NCBI RefSeq assembly: GCF_008638345.1
Contig: NZ_VTVA01000001.1
Location: 62,001-126,000, forward strand
DNA: 64,000 bases
Origin: Pseudomonas saliphila
GTDB lineage: Bacteria; Pseudomonadota; Gammaproteobacteria; Pseudomonadales; Pseudomonadaceae
Direction: 5' to 3'
Shown: positions 27,349 through 35,438 of the stretch, piece after piece
How the letters are laid out: every line of letters begins with the position of its first letter
How positions within the stretch are numbered: the stretch's first letter is position 1
Made by a program: the position numbers and the translations under genes
The notes under the pieces: model-generated
Told to the model about the DNA's origin: nothing
What the model saw: the letters and a program-made list of their open reading frames with translations, nothing else
Databases searched by the model: none

Positions 27349-27408
27349 CCAATTTCCGTTTCACAACAACAACAAGCAGCCGTCCATGGGCGGCTGACGG
27401 AGGTCAGC

Positions 27409-28830
27409 ATGCAACTCTACAAACGCGCCCACGGCGCTGAGCAACCCTTCTGGGCCTGCGGTCCGTTCAAGATCCGGCTCCCGTTCATTCATTATCGCTG
27501 GGAAACCGCCGAGATGATGCAGGCACTGATCATGTTCGTGGTCAGTCTCGGAATGATCCCGCTGCTGGAAAAGTATCTCGGCCTCCCCTATGACGTGGCG
27601 CTCGCCTACGTGGTGGTATGTGGTGTCGGCTTCATGTTGCCAGCGCTGCTCGGCGTGCCCATGGTGCCCGGCTGGATCACGCCGGCGATTCCAGTGGTAC
27701 TGCTGTTTCTGAGTGATTTCGAGCCCGGCCCGGAGGCGATTCAGGCACTGTTTGCGTTGCAGTTTCTGGTATTCCTGATCTTCCTGGTATTGGGCGTGAC
27801 CCGACTCGGCAGCGTGATGGTGCGCATCGTGCCGAACTCGATGAAGGGCGGCATCATTATCGGCGCGGGTATTGCCGCACTCATGGGCGAGATTTCCAGC
27901 GGTGGACGCCTGGCTAATACGCCGATCTCGCTGGTGCTGGGCAGCCTGATCTGCTTGTATCTGATGTTCTCGGTATCCTTCAAGGGACTCACCGAACGCG
28001 TGCCCATGATGCGCAAGATCGTCAACTACGGCATGGTGCCCGGCATGCTGGTAGCGATCATCGTCGGCATCGCCGTGGGTGAATACAAGATGCCCGACGT
28101 GCGCTGGGGCATCACCCAACCGGCGTTCGGCGAAATCTGGAACTACCTGCCGTTCAATGTCGGCTTTCCCGATCCGCAGGTGTTCCTGTATGCGGTGCCG
28201 ACCGCGGTCATTGCCTACATCATTGCCTTTGGCGACATCATCGTCGGTCAGTCACTGATGCAACGTGCTGATGAGCTGCGCCCGGACGAGGTCATCGAAA
28301 ACGACATCGACCGCGCGCACATTGTCACCGCCCTGCGCAACGGTCTGCATGCCTTCTTCGCGCCCTACCCCGGCCTCGCTGGCCCGATCTGGACCGCTGT
28401 CGCCGCAACCATGGCCGAGCGCTACAAGTATGGTCGCAAAGCGATGGACTCCATCTATAGCGGCGCAGGCACGTTCTGGATTACCGGCTTCCTGGCGCTG
28501 TTCATGCTGCCACTGGTGAGCTTTTTCCAGCCGGTATTGCCAATCGCTCTATCGCTGACGCTGATTCTCACCGGCTATATCTGTCTGATGGTCGGCTTCG
28601 AGCAGCTGAACAACAATACCGAGCGCGGCGTGGCTGGCACCATGGGGGTCGTGTTGGCGGTCTATGGCGCGGGCTGGGGTCTGGCGGCGGGCGCTGTGCT
28701 GTACCTACTGGTGGAACGCACCCATATCCTGCGTTTTCGCAGTGTGCATGACACCGACACAGACACGAATACCGACGCCGACACCAGCAAGCCTGCAGTC
28801 GACACGACGACAGTCCGCGATACCCCATGA
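27409..28830 (+). CDS. Putative NCS2/SulP-superfamily permease
   Basis: A 473-aa membrane protein with about 12-14 hydrophobic segments starting near residue 38. The start has an excellent site (CGGAGG). The N-terminal GPFKIRLPFIHYRWE stretch and VPNSMKGGIIIGAGIAALMGE in the middle look like a xanthine/uracil/benzoate-type (APC fold) carrier, but I cannot name the substrate. The polar tail is an Asp-Thr-rich low-complexity run (DTDTDTNTDADTS). Its place after the acyl-CoA synthetase suggests it imports the acid or lactone degraded by the cluster. Confidence 0.7.
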   Translation: MQLYKRAHGAEQPFWACGPFKIRLPFIHYRWETAEMMQALIMFVVSLGMIPLLEKYLGLPYDVALAYVVVCGVGFMLPALLGVPMVPGWITPAIPVVLLFLSDFEPGPEAIQALFALQFLVFLIFLVLGVTRLGSVMVRIVPNSMKGGIIIGAGIAALMGEISSGGRLANTPISLVLGSLICLYLMFSVSFKGLTERVPMMRKIVNYGMVPGMLVAIIVGIAVGEYKMPDVRWGITQPAFGEIWNYLPFNVGFPDPQVFLYAVPTAVIAYIIAFGDIIVGQSLMQRADELRPDEVIENDIDRAHIVTALRNGLHAFFAPYPGLAGPIWTAVAATMAERYKYGRKAMDSIYSGAGTFWITGFLALFMLPLVSFFQPVLPIALSLTLILTGYICLMVGFEQLNNNTERGVAGTMGVVLAVYGAGWGLAAGAVLYLLVERTHILRFRSVHDTDTDTNTDADTSKPAVDTTTVRDTP

Positions 28831-28833
28831 TCC

Positions 28834-28861
28834 CAGCTGCCAGGCTTACGCCTGGCAGCTG
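28834..28861 (+). terminator. 12-bp hairpin between permease and metallohydrolase genes
   Basis: CAGCTGCCAGGC and GCCTGGCAGCTG flank a TTAC loop, starting 3 bases after the permease stop. The stem is perfect but no T-run follows, so it may shield or attenuate the message and need not end it. Confidence 0.5.
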
Positions 28862-28880
28862 TTAGCCAAGGAGAATATCT

Positions 28881-29750
28881 ATGCGCACCTTCACCACTCT
28901 TGAGGGCAACAGCCAACGCCTGGACGGCGGCGCGATGTTCGGGAACGCGCCCAAGGCGCTCTGGTCGCGCTGGGTCGAGACGGACGAAGCCAACCGCATA
29001 CGCCTGAGCTGCCGCGCCATGCTGGTGCAGGAAGACGACCGTAACATCCTGGTAGAGACCGGCATCGGCGCCTTTTTCGAGCCCCGGCTCAAGGAACGCT
29101 ATGGTGTGGTGGAATCAAGCCACGTGCTGCTCGACAGCCTGGCAGCGGCTGGCCTGCGCCATGAAGACATTGACGTGGTAGTGCTGACGCACATGCATTT
29201 CGACCACGCCGGCGGTCTGTTGTCAGAGTGGGATGCCGACAAGCCACTGCAGCTGCTGTTTCCCAACGCCACCTTCGTCACCGGCCAGCGCCACTGGTGC
29301 CGGGCCAAGCGCCCGCACCCACGCGACCAGGCATCGTTCATCCCTAAGCTACTGACGATGCTGGAAGACAGCGGCCGACTGGAACTGATCAACGACGGCG
29401 AGCAGTCCGAGACGCTTGGCCCTGACTGGCGCTTTCGTTTCAGCGACGGCCATACCCCGGGACTGATGATTCCCGAGTTCGATATGCCCGACGGCCCGGT
29501 AGTGTTCCCGGGCGACCTGATTCCCGGCGCGCCCTGGGTGCACCTGCCCATCACCATGGGTTATGACCGGTTTCCGGAAGGCCTGATCGAAGAAAAGGAA
29601 GCGCTGCTCGACTACCTGGTCGCAGCAAAGGGCCGACTGGTTTTCACCCACGACCCGCAGGTGGCCGTAGCCCGGGTGGAACGGGAGGAAACGAACGGCA
29701 AGTACAGCGTGTGTCAGACGCTGAGTGCTGCCAGTGGAGTGACTCGGTAG
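28881..29750 (+). CDS. MBL-fold metallohydrolase, lactonase-like
   Basis: A 289-aa enzyme with the dinuclear zinc motif HMHFDHAGG near residue 107, His in SDGHTPGL, Asp in [11 protein letters not shown] and a final His in FTHDP. This full His/Asp set is that of N-acyl homoserine lactonases and related lactone hydrolases. A good Shine-Dalgarno (AAGGAGA) precedes ATG 28881. Next to an acyl-CoA synthetase and an Lva-like kinase, opening of a gamma- or delta-lactone to a hydroxy acid is an attractive role; quorum quenching or another ester hydrolysis is possible. Confidence 0.85.
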   Translation: MRTFTTLEGNSQRLDGGAMFGNAPKALWSRWVETDEANRIRLSCRAMLVQEDDRNILVETGIGAFFEPRLKERYGVVESSHVLLDSLAAAGLRHEDIDVVVLTHMHFDHAGGLLSEWDADKPLQLLFPNATFVTGQRHWCRAKRPHPRDQASFIPKLLTMLEDSGRLELINDGEQSETLGPDWRFRFSDGHTPGLMIPEFDMPDGPVVFPGDLIPGAPWVHLPITMGYDRFPEGLIEEKEALLDYLVAAKGRLVFTHDPQVAVARVEREETNGKYSVCQTLSAASGVTR

Positions 29751-29767
29751 CACACTGCGCTTGAAGG

Positions 29768-29789
29768 ACTGGGCTCGAACGAGCCCAGT
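29768..29789. terminator. Bidirectional hairpin between convergent genes
   Basis: ACTGGGCTCG and CGAGCCCAGT (29768-29789) form a perfect stem between the convergent metallohydrolase and Cache genes, with a short T-rich stretch further right. It probably serves both transcripts. Confidence 0.6.
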
Positions 29790-29804
29790 GCGCTCAACCC
29801 TATT

Positions 29805-30677
29805 TTATTCTGCCGCAGCCTTTCCTGGCTGGTAGTACCCCACCACGACCAGGTAATCATCGACTTTGCGCGCGTAGGCGTGCTTGCTTTCGACGTCGCC
29901 GCTGATCGGGTGTTTCCACTGGTAGTTGAACTCCGCCGTATCGGACTTGGCTATCTTGTCCACCGCTTCCTTCCCGAAGGGCTTGCCTGTGATGTCGGTC
30001 AACTGGCTGAAGTCGCGCCCTACCAATCGAAGATTGGAGCCGTGGGCAACGAAACGATTGTTCTCAAGCTCAACCACGAACACATACAGGTCGTCCTTGT
30101 AGAACCTTGGATCGAGCGCATTGACTGCCTTGAAGGTTTCCCGCGGATCAGCACGTACAGCCTCGACTGCCGTATCCAGCAATTTCAGAGCATCTTCAGA
30201 GCTCGCTCGAGGCTGGTAATAACCCACCACGAAGATCTTGTCCTCGACCCGCTGATAATAGACGTGCTTGGTAATCTCACGTCCGGCGGTATTCCAACTG
30301 CTCCAGGGGTATTCCCCCTCATGGATAGTGTCGGATTCGGGCAGGCTTAGCGCGTCCTCGAATTTCTTCTTCAGATCATCGTCGACCGCATTGTAAATGT
30401 CCCGGCCAGTCAACATCACCGACGGCCCGCCGCTGGCCAGCATGATGCCGTTAGTGTTTACCACGTAGACGTAGAGATCGTCCTTCACAAAGGGCCCTTG
30501 CCTGCTGAAAACGGCCAAGGCCTTATCGCCGTTTTCCTGATAGTACTCGACGGCTTCGGTGAGGAGCTCGCGGGCGGCGTCTGCCTCCTGCGGCGCTGAT
30601 TCAGCCTGTACGTAGGCCGGCAATACCAGCCCAGCGATAAGTACCCTGAAAAACGTGCGTATTTCTTTTCTAAGCAT
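29805..30677 (-). CDS. Exported protein with two Cache domains
   Basis: A 290-aa protein with a signal peptide (basic MLRKEIR, hydrophobic FFRVLIAGLVLPAYV, cleavage near VQA-ES). The mature part is an internal duplication: residues about 35-160 and 160-285 each have the order helix, DDLYVYVV or DDLYVFVV, GRDIYN or GRDFSQ, a tryptophan-containing loop, and VVGYYQP. These are single-Cache-2-type sensor domains, but no kinase, cyclase or chemotaxis output is attached. It may be a periplasmic ligand binder for a signalling or uptake system. ATG 30677 has GGAAGGA ahead; the frame itself opens at 30746. Confidence 0.82.
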   Translation of the reverse strand: MLRKEIRTFFRVLIAGLVLPAYVQAESAPQEADAARELLTEAVEYYQENGDKALAVFSRQGPFVKDDLYVYVVNTNGIMLASGGPSVMLTGRDIYNAVDDDLKKKFEDALSLPESDTIHEGEYPWSSWNTAGREITKHVYYQRVEDKIFVVGYYQPRASSEDALKLLDTAVEAVRADPRETFKAVNALDPRFYKDDLYVFVVELENNRFVAHGSNLRLVGRDFSQLTDITGKPFGKEAVDKIAKSDTAEFNYQWKHPISGDVESKHAYARKVDDYLVVVGYYQPGKAAAE

Positions 30678-30887
30678 CTGATTTTCCTTCCCGACAGGTG
30701 TGGTTGTAGTTCTCTTTTTCAAGCCATACCGATCGGCTTGCTGCACCTACGCCGAGGAAATGACTAAGTGTAAAAAAACATTTTGATTTGTTTTATTGCA
30801 AAGGTTAGTCTGATATGGATCTTAGGGCAAGCTGATTGCTCTGTCGCTCTGCGGCACGGAAAACAATAACTCAAGAAGGCTCCGGCT

Positions 30888-31433
30888 ATGACCTCTATTT
30901 CCAATAAGCAAAAGAATCTGATTTCTCAACTTGGCAGCATCATGCAGCTGGCCTGGGTACCGAAAGACTACGATGCCACTTTGCGCTATTGGACCGAAAC
31001 CATGGGGGTCGGCCCCTTTTTCGATATGCAGCATATACAGGTTGATGCCTGCAAATACCGTGGTCAGCCAGTGAATCTGGATTTCTCGGTGGCCATTGCC
31101 TACTGGGGCGACATGCAGATTGAGCTGATTCGCCAGCACAATGATGCACCCTCTATCTATCAGCGCTGGCTCGAGGAAGGTCGTGAAGGCTTGCATCATG
31201 TATGTCTGGTGGTAGGCAACATGGAGCAGGCCAGGGCGACCTGCGCTGCAGCCGGTGCCGAGGTGATGCAGGAAGTCTGGCTACCAGGTGGTGGCGAAGC
31301 AATCTATGTCGACGCCGGCGGATTGTTGGTGGAAATGATCGATTTCCCTGCAGAGCACCTGGCGGTCTTCGATGACATGAAGGCTGCCGCAGCTGCTTGG
31401 GACGGCACCGATCCCGTACGGCTGCTTGGCTGA
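30888..31433 (+). CDS. VOC-family protein (glyoxalase fold)
   Basis: A 181-aa protein with two betaalphabetabetabeta units. Metal-ligand-like residues are His in GLHHVCLVV and Glu in LLVEMIDFP. In the first unit the usual His is not at the start of the first strand (MQLAWVPKD). Members act as epimerases, lyases or dioxygenases; methylmalonyl-CoA epimerase-like proteins are among the closest in style. It is the first gene of the rightward run leading into the kinase, DUF6285, acyl-CoA dehydrogenase and beta-oxidation genes, so a CoA-ester epimerase role is possible. Confidence 0.82.
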   Translation: MTSISNKQKNLISQLGSIMQLAWVPKDYDATLRYWTETMGVGPFFDMQHIQVDACKYRGQPVNLDFSVAIAYWGDMQIELIRQHNDAPSIYQRWLEEGREGLHHVCLVVGNMEQARATCAAAGAEVMQEVWLPGGGEAIYVDAGGLLVEMIDFPAEHLAVFDDMKAAAAAWDGTDPVRLLG

Positions 31434-31482
31434 TATTCCGTCCACCAAAGCGAACCTGATCGGCAAAAAAAAAGAGATACCC

Positions 31483-32544
31483 ATGAATCTAGCCACCCTT
31501 GCACGCCCGACCGGGGCGACTGTGCCAAGTATCAAACAGGCGCTGCCTCTGATCGTGGACTATCTGACTACTCACTACGGTGCGCAAGCGACACACATCA
31601 GTGAAGCGACTCGCCTGTCCGGAGGCGCCATACAGGAAAACTGGCTGCTGCAGGTGCATCAACAAGGTGGCCGCATGCATGGCGACAACCGCTGGGTGTT
31701 GCGAACCGATGCCCCCTCCGGGGTCGCAGCGAGCATGACCCGCGCGCAGGAGTTCGCGGTGCTGCGCTGTGCATTTGACGCGGGAGCCAAGGTCCCCGAG
31801 CCTCTACTGTTGTGCTCCGATCTCGATGTCGCAGGCCGCGAATTCTTTGTCATGCAAGCGTTGAATGGAACGGCCTCTGGCCCGCAATTGACCAGCGATA
31901 CATCACTGGATCCACACCGTGCAGCCCTGTGTCATGAGCTGGGCGTCAGCCTCGCCAACCTGCACCGCATTGTGCCGCCGCACCCGCAGTTGGGTTTCCT
32001 GCCCGAACCGGCCGCCGATCACGCACAAGCCTGTATCGAGACCTATCGCAACTACCTGGATACTCTCAACGACAGATTTCCGGTGCTGGAATGGGGCTTG
32101 CGTTGGTGTGAACTGAACCGTCCACAACCCATCGCGCCCTGTCTGATACACCGCGACTACCGCACCGGCAATTACATGGTGGCGGATGGGCAGCTGAGCG
32201 GGATTCTGGATTGGGAGTTCGCTGGCTGGGGGGATCCCAGGGAAGATATCGGCTGGCTCACCGCACGCTGCTGGCGCTTTGCCGGAGCGGATCGAGAAGC
32301 GGGTGGGGTTGGTGAACTGAACGATTTTCTGTCCGGCTACCACAGCGTCTCCGACCTGCAGATCGACCGCCCTACGCTGACCTATTGGCAAGTCATGGCG
32401 CATCTGCGCTGGGCTATCATCGCCCTGCAACAGGCCGAGCGCTATCTGAGTGGCGGTGAAGATTCTCTCGAGCTGGGCCTGACCGGGCGCATGTTGCCTG
32501 AGTTGGAACAGGAAATACTGTTACTGACCGGAGCCGTCCAATGA
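31483..32544 (+). CDS. Phosphotransferase, LvaA/ACAD10-kinase-like
   Basis: A 353-aa kinase of the APH/choline kinase fold. The catalytic loop is HRDYRTGN (Asp225, Asn230) and the metal-binding DWE is at Asp243 in ILDWEFAGWGDP. In the P. putida lva pathway the LvaA kinase, with LvaB, phosphorylates the 4-hydroxyl of 4-hydroxyvaleryl-CoA. The next two genes match LvaB and LvaC in type and order, so the same reaction on a 4-hydroxyacyl-CoA is likely. ATG 31483 has AGAG ahead; the last 4 bases overlap the DUF6285 gene. Confidence 0.9.
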   Translation: MNLATLARPTGATVPSIKQALPLIVDYLTTHYGAQATHISEATRLSGGAIQENWLLQVHQQGGRMHGDNRWVLRTDAPSGVAASMTRAQEFAVLRCAFDAGAKVPEPLLLCSDLDVAGREFFVMQALNGTASGPQLTSDTSLDPHRAALCHELGVSLANLHRIVPPHPQLGFLPEPAADHAQACIETYRNYLDTLNDRFPVLEWGLRWCELNRPQPIAPCLIHRDYRTGNYMVADGQLSGILDWEFAGWGDPREDIGWLTARCWRFAGADREAGGVGELNDFLSGYHSVSDLQIDRPTLTYWQVMAHLRWAIIALQQAERYLSGGEDSLELGLTGRMLPELEQEILLLTGAVQ

Positions 32545-32897
32545 GTCGTCCCGATGCCACCGCGCTACTGCAAACCGCCAGGCAGACACTCTTTTCTCAA
32601 CTGTTGCCGGCGTTACCCAAAGAACTGCACTACGAAGCCCGGATGATGGCCAATGCCATGATCATTGCCGTACGCGAGCAGCAGCTGGGTGAGACTTGCG
32701 CCGCACAGGAACAGGCTCACCTGCAGACTCTGCTGAACACCACGGATTCCCAGCGCTCCATGCAAGAGCTCCGTGCACAGCTCGGCAAAGCCATCCGGCT
32801 TGGCGAGTTCGATCAACATGACCAGTTATCAGCGCTGCTGCTGCAGATCACCCACGCCAAACTGGCCATCAGCAACCCCAAGGCCGTGCGCAACTGA
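32541..32897 (+). CDS. DUF6285 protein, LvaB-like kinase partner
   Basis: A 118-aa all-helical protein without metal or membrane motifs. It starts inside the kinase stop (ATGA), so the two are translated in step. In the lva system the small LvaB protein is needed together with LvaA for 4-hydroxyacyl-CoA kinase activity. I recognise this one as the DUF6285 family that recurs after such kinases. The sequence gives no catalytic residues, which fits a structural or activating subunit. Confidence 0.82.
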   Translation: MSRPDATALLQTARQTLFSQLLPALPKELHYEARMMANAMIIAVREQQLGETCAAQEQAHLQTLLNTTDSQRSMQELRAQLGKAIRLGEFDQHDQLSALLLQITHAKLAISNPKAVRN

Positions 32898-32924
32898 CGC
32901 ACCAACGGCAACAGGAGAAATACA

Positions 32925-34091
32925 ATGGATTTCAGCCTAGATCAGGAGCTTCTCGAATTACGCCAACGTACGCGTGACTTCATCGCCGAGCAGGTCATTC
33001 CGCTGGAGCGCGACTCGCGTCAGACCCCGCATGGCCCAAATGAAGAGCTGCGCAACGAGCTGGTCGAGCGTGCACGTCGCGCCGGACTGCTGACACCTCA
33101 TGCCTCAAAGGAACTCGGTGGACTGGGACTCAGCCATCGCGCCAAGGCGATCGTGTTTGAAGAGGCCGGCTATTCACCGCTGGGGCCGATCGCGCTGAAT
33201 ATCCATGCGCCCGATGAAGGCAATATCCACATGATGGAAGTGGTCGCCAATGATGCGCAAAAGGATCGCTGGCTCAAGCCATTGATTGATGGCCGAATCC
33301 GCTCCTGCTTCGCCATGACGGAGCCCGATCCGGGCGCAGGTTCAGACCCATCGATGATGAATACCACCGCCGTCAAGGACGGCGACGATTATGTAATCAA
33401 CGGCAGAAAATGGTTCATCACCGGTGCCAGCGGCGCCGGTTTCGCCATCATCATGGCGAAAATGGAGGATGGCAAAGCCACGATGTTTCTGACCGATACC
33501 GACCGTCCCGGCTTCAACATTCAGCGCATGATGGACTCGCTGGACAGTTGCTTTACCGGTGGGCACGCCGTCATCGAACTGAAAAACCTGCGTATCCCGG
33601 CCACCGACGTGTTGGGTGAGATTGGCAAAGGATTTCGCTACGCTCAGATTCGCCTGGCACCTGCGCGATTGACCCACTGCATGCGCTGGCTGGGCGCGGC
33701 GCGACGCGCCCACGATATCGCCTGCGACTATGCACGTACCCGTCAGTCTTTCGGCAAGCCGCTGGGTGAGCACCAGGGCATCGGATTCATGCTGGCCGAT
33801 AACGAGATGGACCTGCATAGCACTCGGCTGGCGATCTGGCATTGCGCCTGGGTACTGGATCAGGGTGAGCGCGGCAACGTTGAATCCAGCATGACCAAGG
33901 TACTCAGCTCTGAAGCGATCTGGCGCGTGGTCGACCGTTGCGTGCAAACACTTGGCGGTCAGGGCGTCACCGGGGAGCAGATTGTCGAGCGTATTTTCCG
34001 CGATGTGCGACCGTTTCGCATTTATGATGGCCCCAGCGAAGTCCATCGCATGAGTCTGGCCAAGAAAATACTGGCCAATGACCTGCATTAA
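32925..34091 (+). CDS. Acyl-CoA dehydrogenase-like protein, LvaC/ACAD11 type
   Basis: A 388-aa flavoprotein of the acyl-CoA dehydrogenase fold. FAD-contact blocks are FAMTEPDPGAGSDPS and WFITGASGAGFAI, and the C-terminal region reads IYDGPSEVHRMSLAKK, the ACAD10/11 form with Asp where MCAD has its catalytic Glu. In the lva pathway LvaC removes the phosphate of a 4-phospho-acyl-CoA to reach the 3-hydroxyacyl-CoA. Position right after the kinase pair supports that reaction over ordinary dehydrogenation. A good AGGAG precedes the ATG. Confidence 0.92.
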   Translation: MDFSLDQELLELRQRTRDFIAEQVIPLERDSRQTPHGPNEELRNELVERARRAGLLTPHASKELGGLGLSHRAKAIVFEEAGYSPLGPIALNIHAPDEGNIHMMEVVANDAQKDRWLKPLIDGRIRSCFAMTEPDPGAGSDPSMMNTTAVKDGDDYVINGRKWFITGASGAGFAIIMAKMEDGKATMFLTDTDRPGFNIQRMMDSLDSCFTGGHAVIELKNLRIPATDVLGEIGKGFRYAQIRLAPARLTHCMRWLGAARRAHDIACDYARTRQSFGKPLGEHQGIGFMLADNEMDLHSTRLAIWHCAWVLDQGERGNVESSMTKVLSSEAIWRVVDRCVQTLGGQGVTGEQIVERIFRDVRPFRIYDGPSEVHRMSLAKKILANDLH

Positions 34092-34106
34092 ATGAGCTGC
34101 GCCGTG

Positions 34107-34132
34107 ACGCGGCGAAGCATGCTTCGCCGCGT
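34107..34132. repeat. 26-bp perfect palindrome after the LvaC-like gene
   Basis: The bases 34107-34132 are an exact inverted repeat centred on GCATGC, 15 bases past the acyl-CoA dehydrogenase stop. As RNA it makes a long GC hairpin without a U-run. It could reduce read-through into the thiolase gene or protect the upstream message. Confidence 0.6.
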
Positions 34133-34224
34133 TCCAGCCTTGGGTCACTGAATTTCCTTGATTTCAGTTGGCCCTTTTTTATTTAACATGACCTGCCTTG
34201 CAGGCAAAAAAAAGAGATATATCC

Positions 34225-35412
34225 ATGGCACAACGTCAGATCTACGTCGTGGGCGCCGCGCGCACCGCCATCGGCACCTTCGGTGGATCCCTGAAGGATC
34301 AGCCGCTAACCAGCATCGCCACGGTTGCGGTAAGCGCCGCATTGCAGCGCTCGGGTGTCAGTCCCGATGCCATCGACCATGTGGTAATGGGTAATGTGAT
34401 TCCCACCGAGCCACGCGATGCCTATCTCAGCCGCGTAGCCGCGATGGACTCAGGTATTCCCAAAGAGACCCCGGCTTTCAACGTCAACCGTCTGTGCGGC
34501 TCCGGTCTGCAGGCCATCATCTCGGCTGCCCAGAGCATTCTGCTTGGCGACGCCGAGATCGCGATTGGCGGCGGAGCAGAAAGCATGAGCCGCGGTCCGT
34601 TCATATTGCCGGGTATGCGCTGGGGTGCGCGCCTGGGCGATAGTCAGGCAGTCGATTATATGAATGGCATCCTGCACGACCCCTGGCAGCGGATCCACAT
34701 GGGCGTCACCGCCGAGAATGTCGCCAAGCGTTATGGCATCAGCCGCGAGGCTCAGGACCAACTGGCTCTGGAAAGTCAGCGCCGCGCTGCGCGCGCCACC
34801 GCCAAGGGTTACTTCAAGGATCAGATCGTTCCGGTGGACATCAAGACGCGCAAGGGGATTATCCAGTTCGCCAGCGATGAGCATATTCGAGCAGAAGTCA
34901 GTGAAGACCAGCTTGGCGCCATGAAACCCATCTTCGTCAAGGAAAACGGTACGGTCACGCCCGGCAACGCTTCGGGTCTCAACGACGGCGCTTCGGCTCT
35001 GGTTCTCGCCGAAGAGCAGGCAGTGAAACAACACAATCTGGTGCCGATGGCGCGCCTGGTGGGCTATGCCCATGCCGGCGTCGAACCCGATTACATGGGC
35101 ATAGGCCCGATTCCCGCTACTCGCCTAGTACTGAAGCGTACGGGCATCAGCCTGACGGAAATCGATGTGATCGAAGCCAACGAAGCGTTCGCCGCCCAGG
35201 CCTGCGCGGTGATTAAAGAGCTGGAGTTCAATCCGGAGATCGTCAATCCGAACGGCTCAGGCATATCCCTTGGCCATCCGGTCGGTGCCACCGGCGCCAT
35301 TATCAGCACCAAGGCGATTTACGAACTGCACCGCACCGGTGGCCGCTACGCGCTGGTGACCATGTGTATTGGTGGCGGTCAGGGTATTGCCGCGATCTTC
35401 GAACGAGTGTGA
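34225..35412 (+). CDS. Acetyl-CoA acyltransferase (thiolase)
   Basis: A 395-aa thiolase. The nucleophile is Cys91 in NRLCGSGLQA; the other catalytic motifs are NEAFAAQA, GHPVGATG and the second Cys in MCIGGGQG. All active-site groups are intact, in contrast to the thiolase-like protein at 44429. It cleaves 3-oxoacyl-CoA into acetyl-CoA (or propionyl-CoA) and a shorter acyl-CoA. ATG 34225 is the family start with AAAGAG ahead; the frame opens at 34198. It begins the second half of the beta-oxidation run, after the long hairpin. Confidence 0.95.
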   Translation: MAQRQIYVVGAARTAIGTFGGSLKDQPLTSIATVAVSAALQRSGVSPDAIDHVVMGNVIPTEPRDAYLSRVAAMDSGIPKETPAFNVNRLCGSGLQAIISAAQSILLGDAEIAIGGGAESMSRGPFILPGMRWGARLGDSQAVDYMNGILHDPWQRIHMGVTAENVAKRYGISREAQDQLALESQRRAARATAKGYFKDQIVPVDIKTRKGIIQFASDEHIRAEVSEDQLGAMKPIFVKENGTVTPGNASGLNDGASALVLAEEQAVKQHNLVPMARLVGYAHAGVEPDYMGIGPIPATRLVLKRTGISLTEIDVIEANEAFAAQACAVIKELEFNPEIVNPNGSGISLGHPVGATGAIISTKAIYELHRTGGRYALVTMCIGGGQGIAAIFERV

Positions 35413-35438
35413 AGCCAACCTTGCAAGAGCAGACAACC

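Noticed and set aside
34191-34212. Small hairpin CCTGC-CTT-GCAGG beside an A-run, as a leftward terminator
   Set aside because: No leftward gene ends there; the A-run is part of the thiolase ribosome-binding region.
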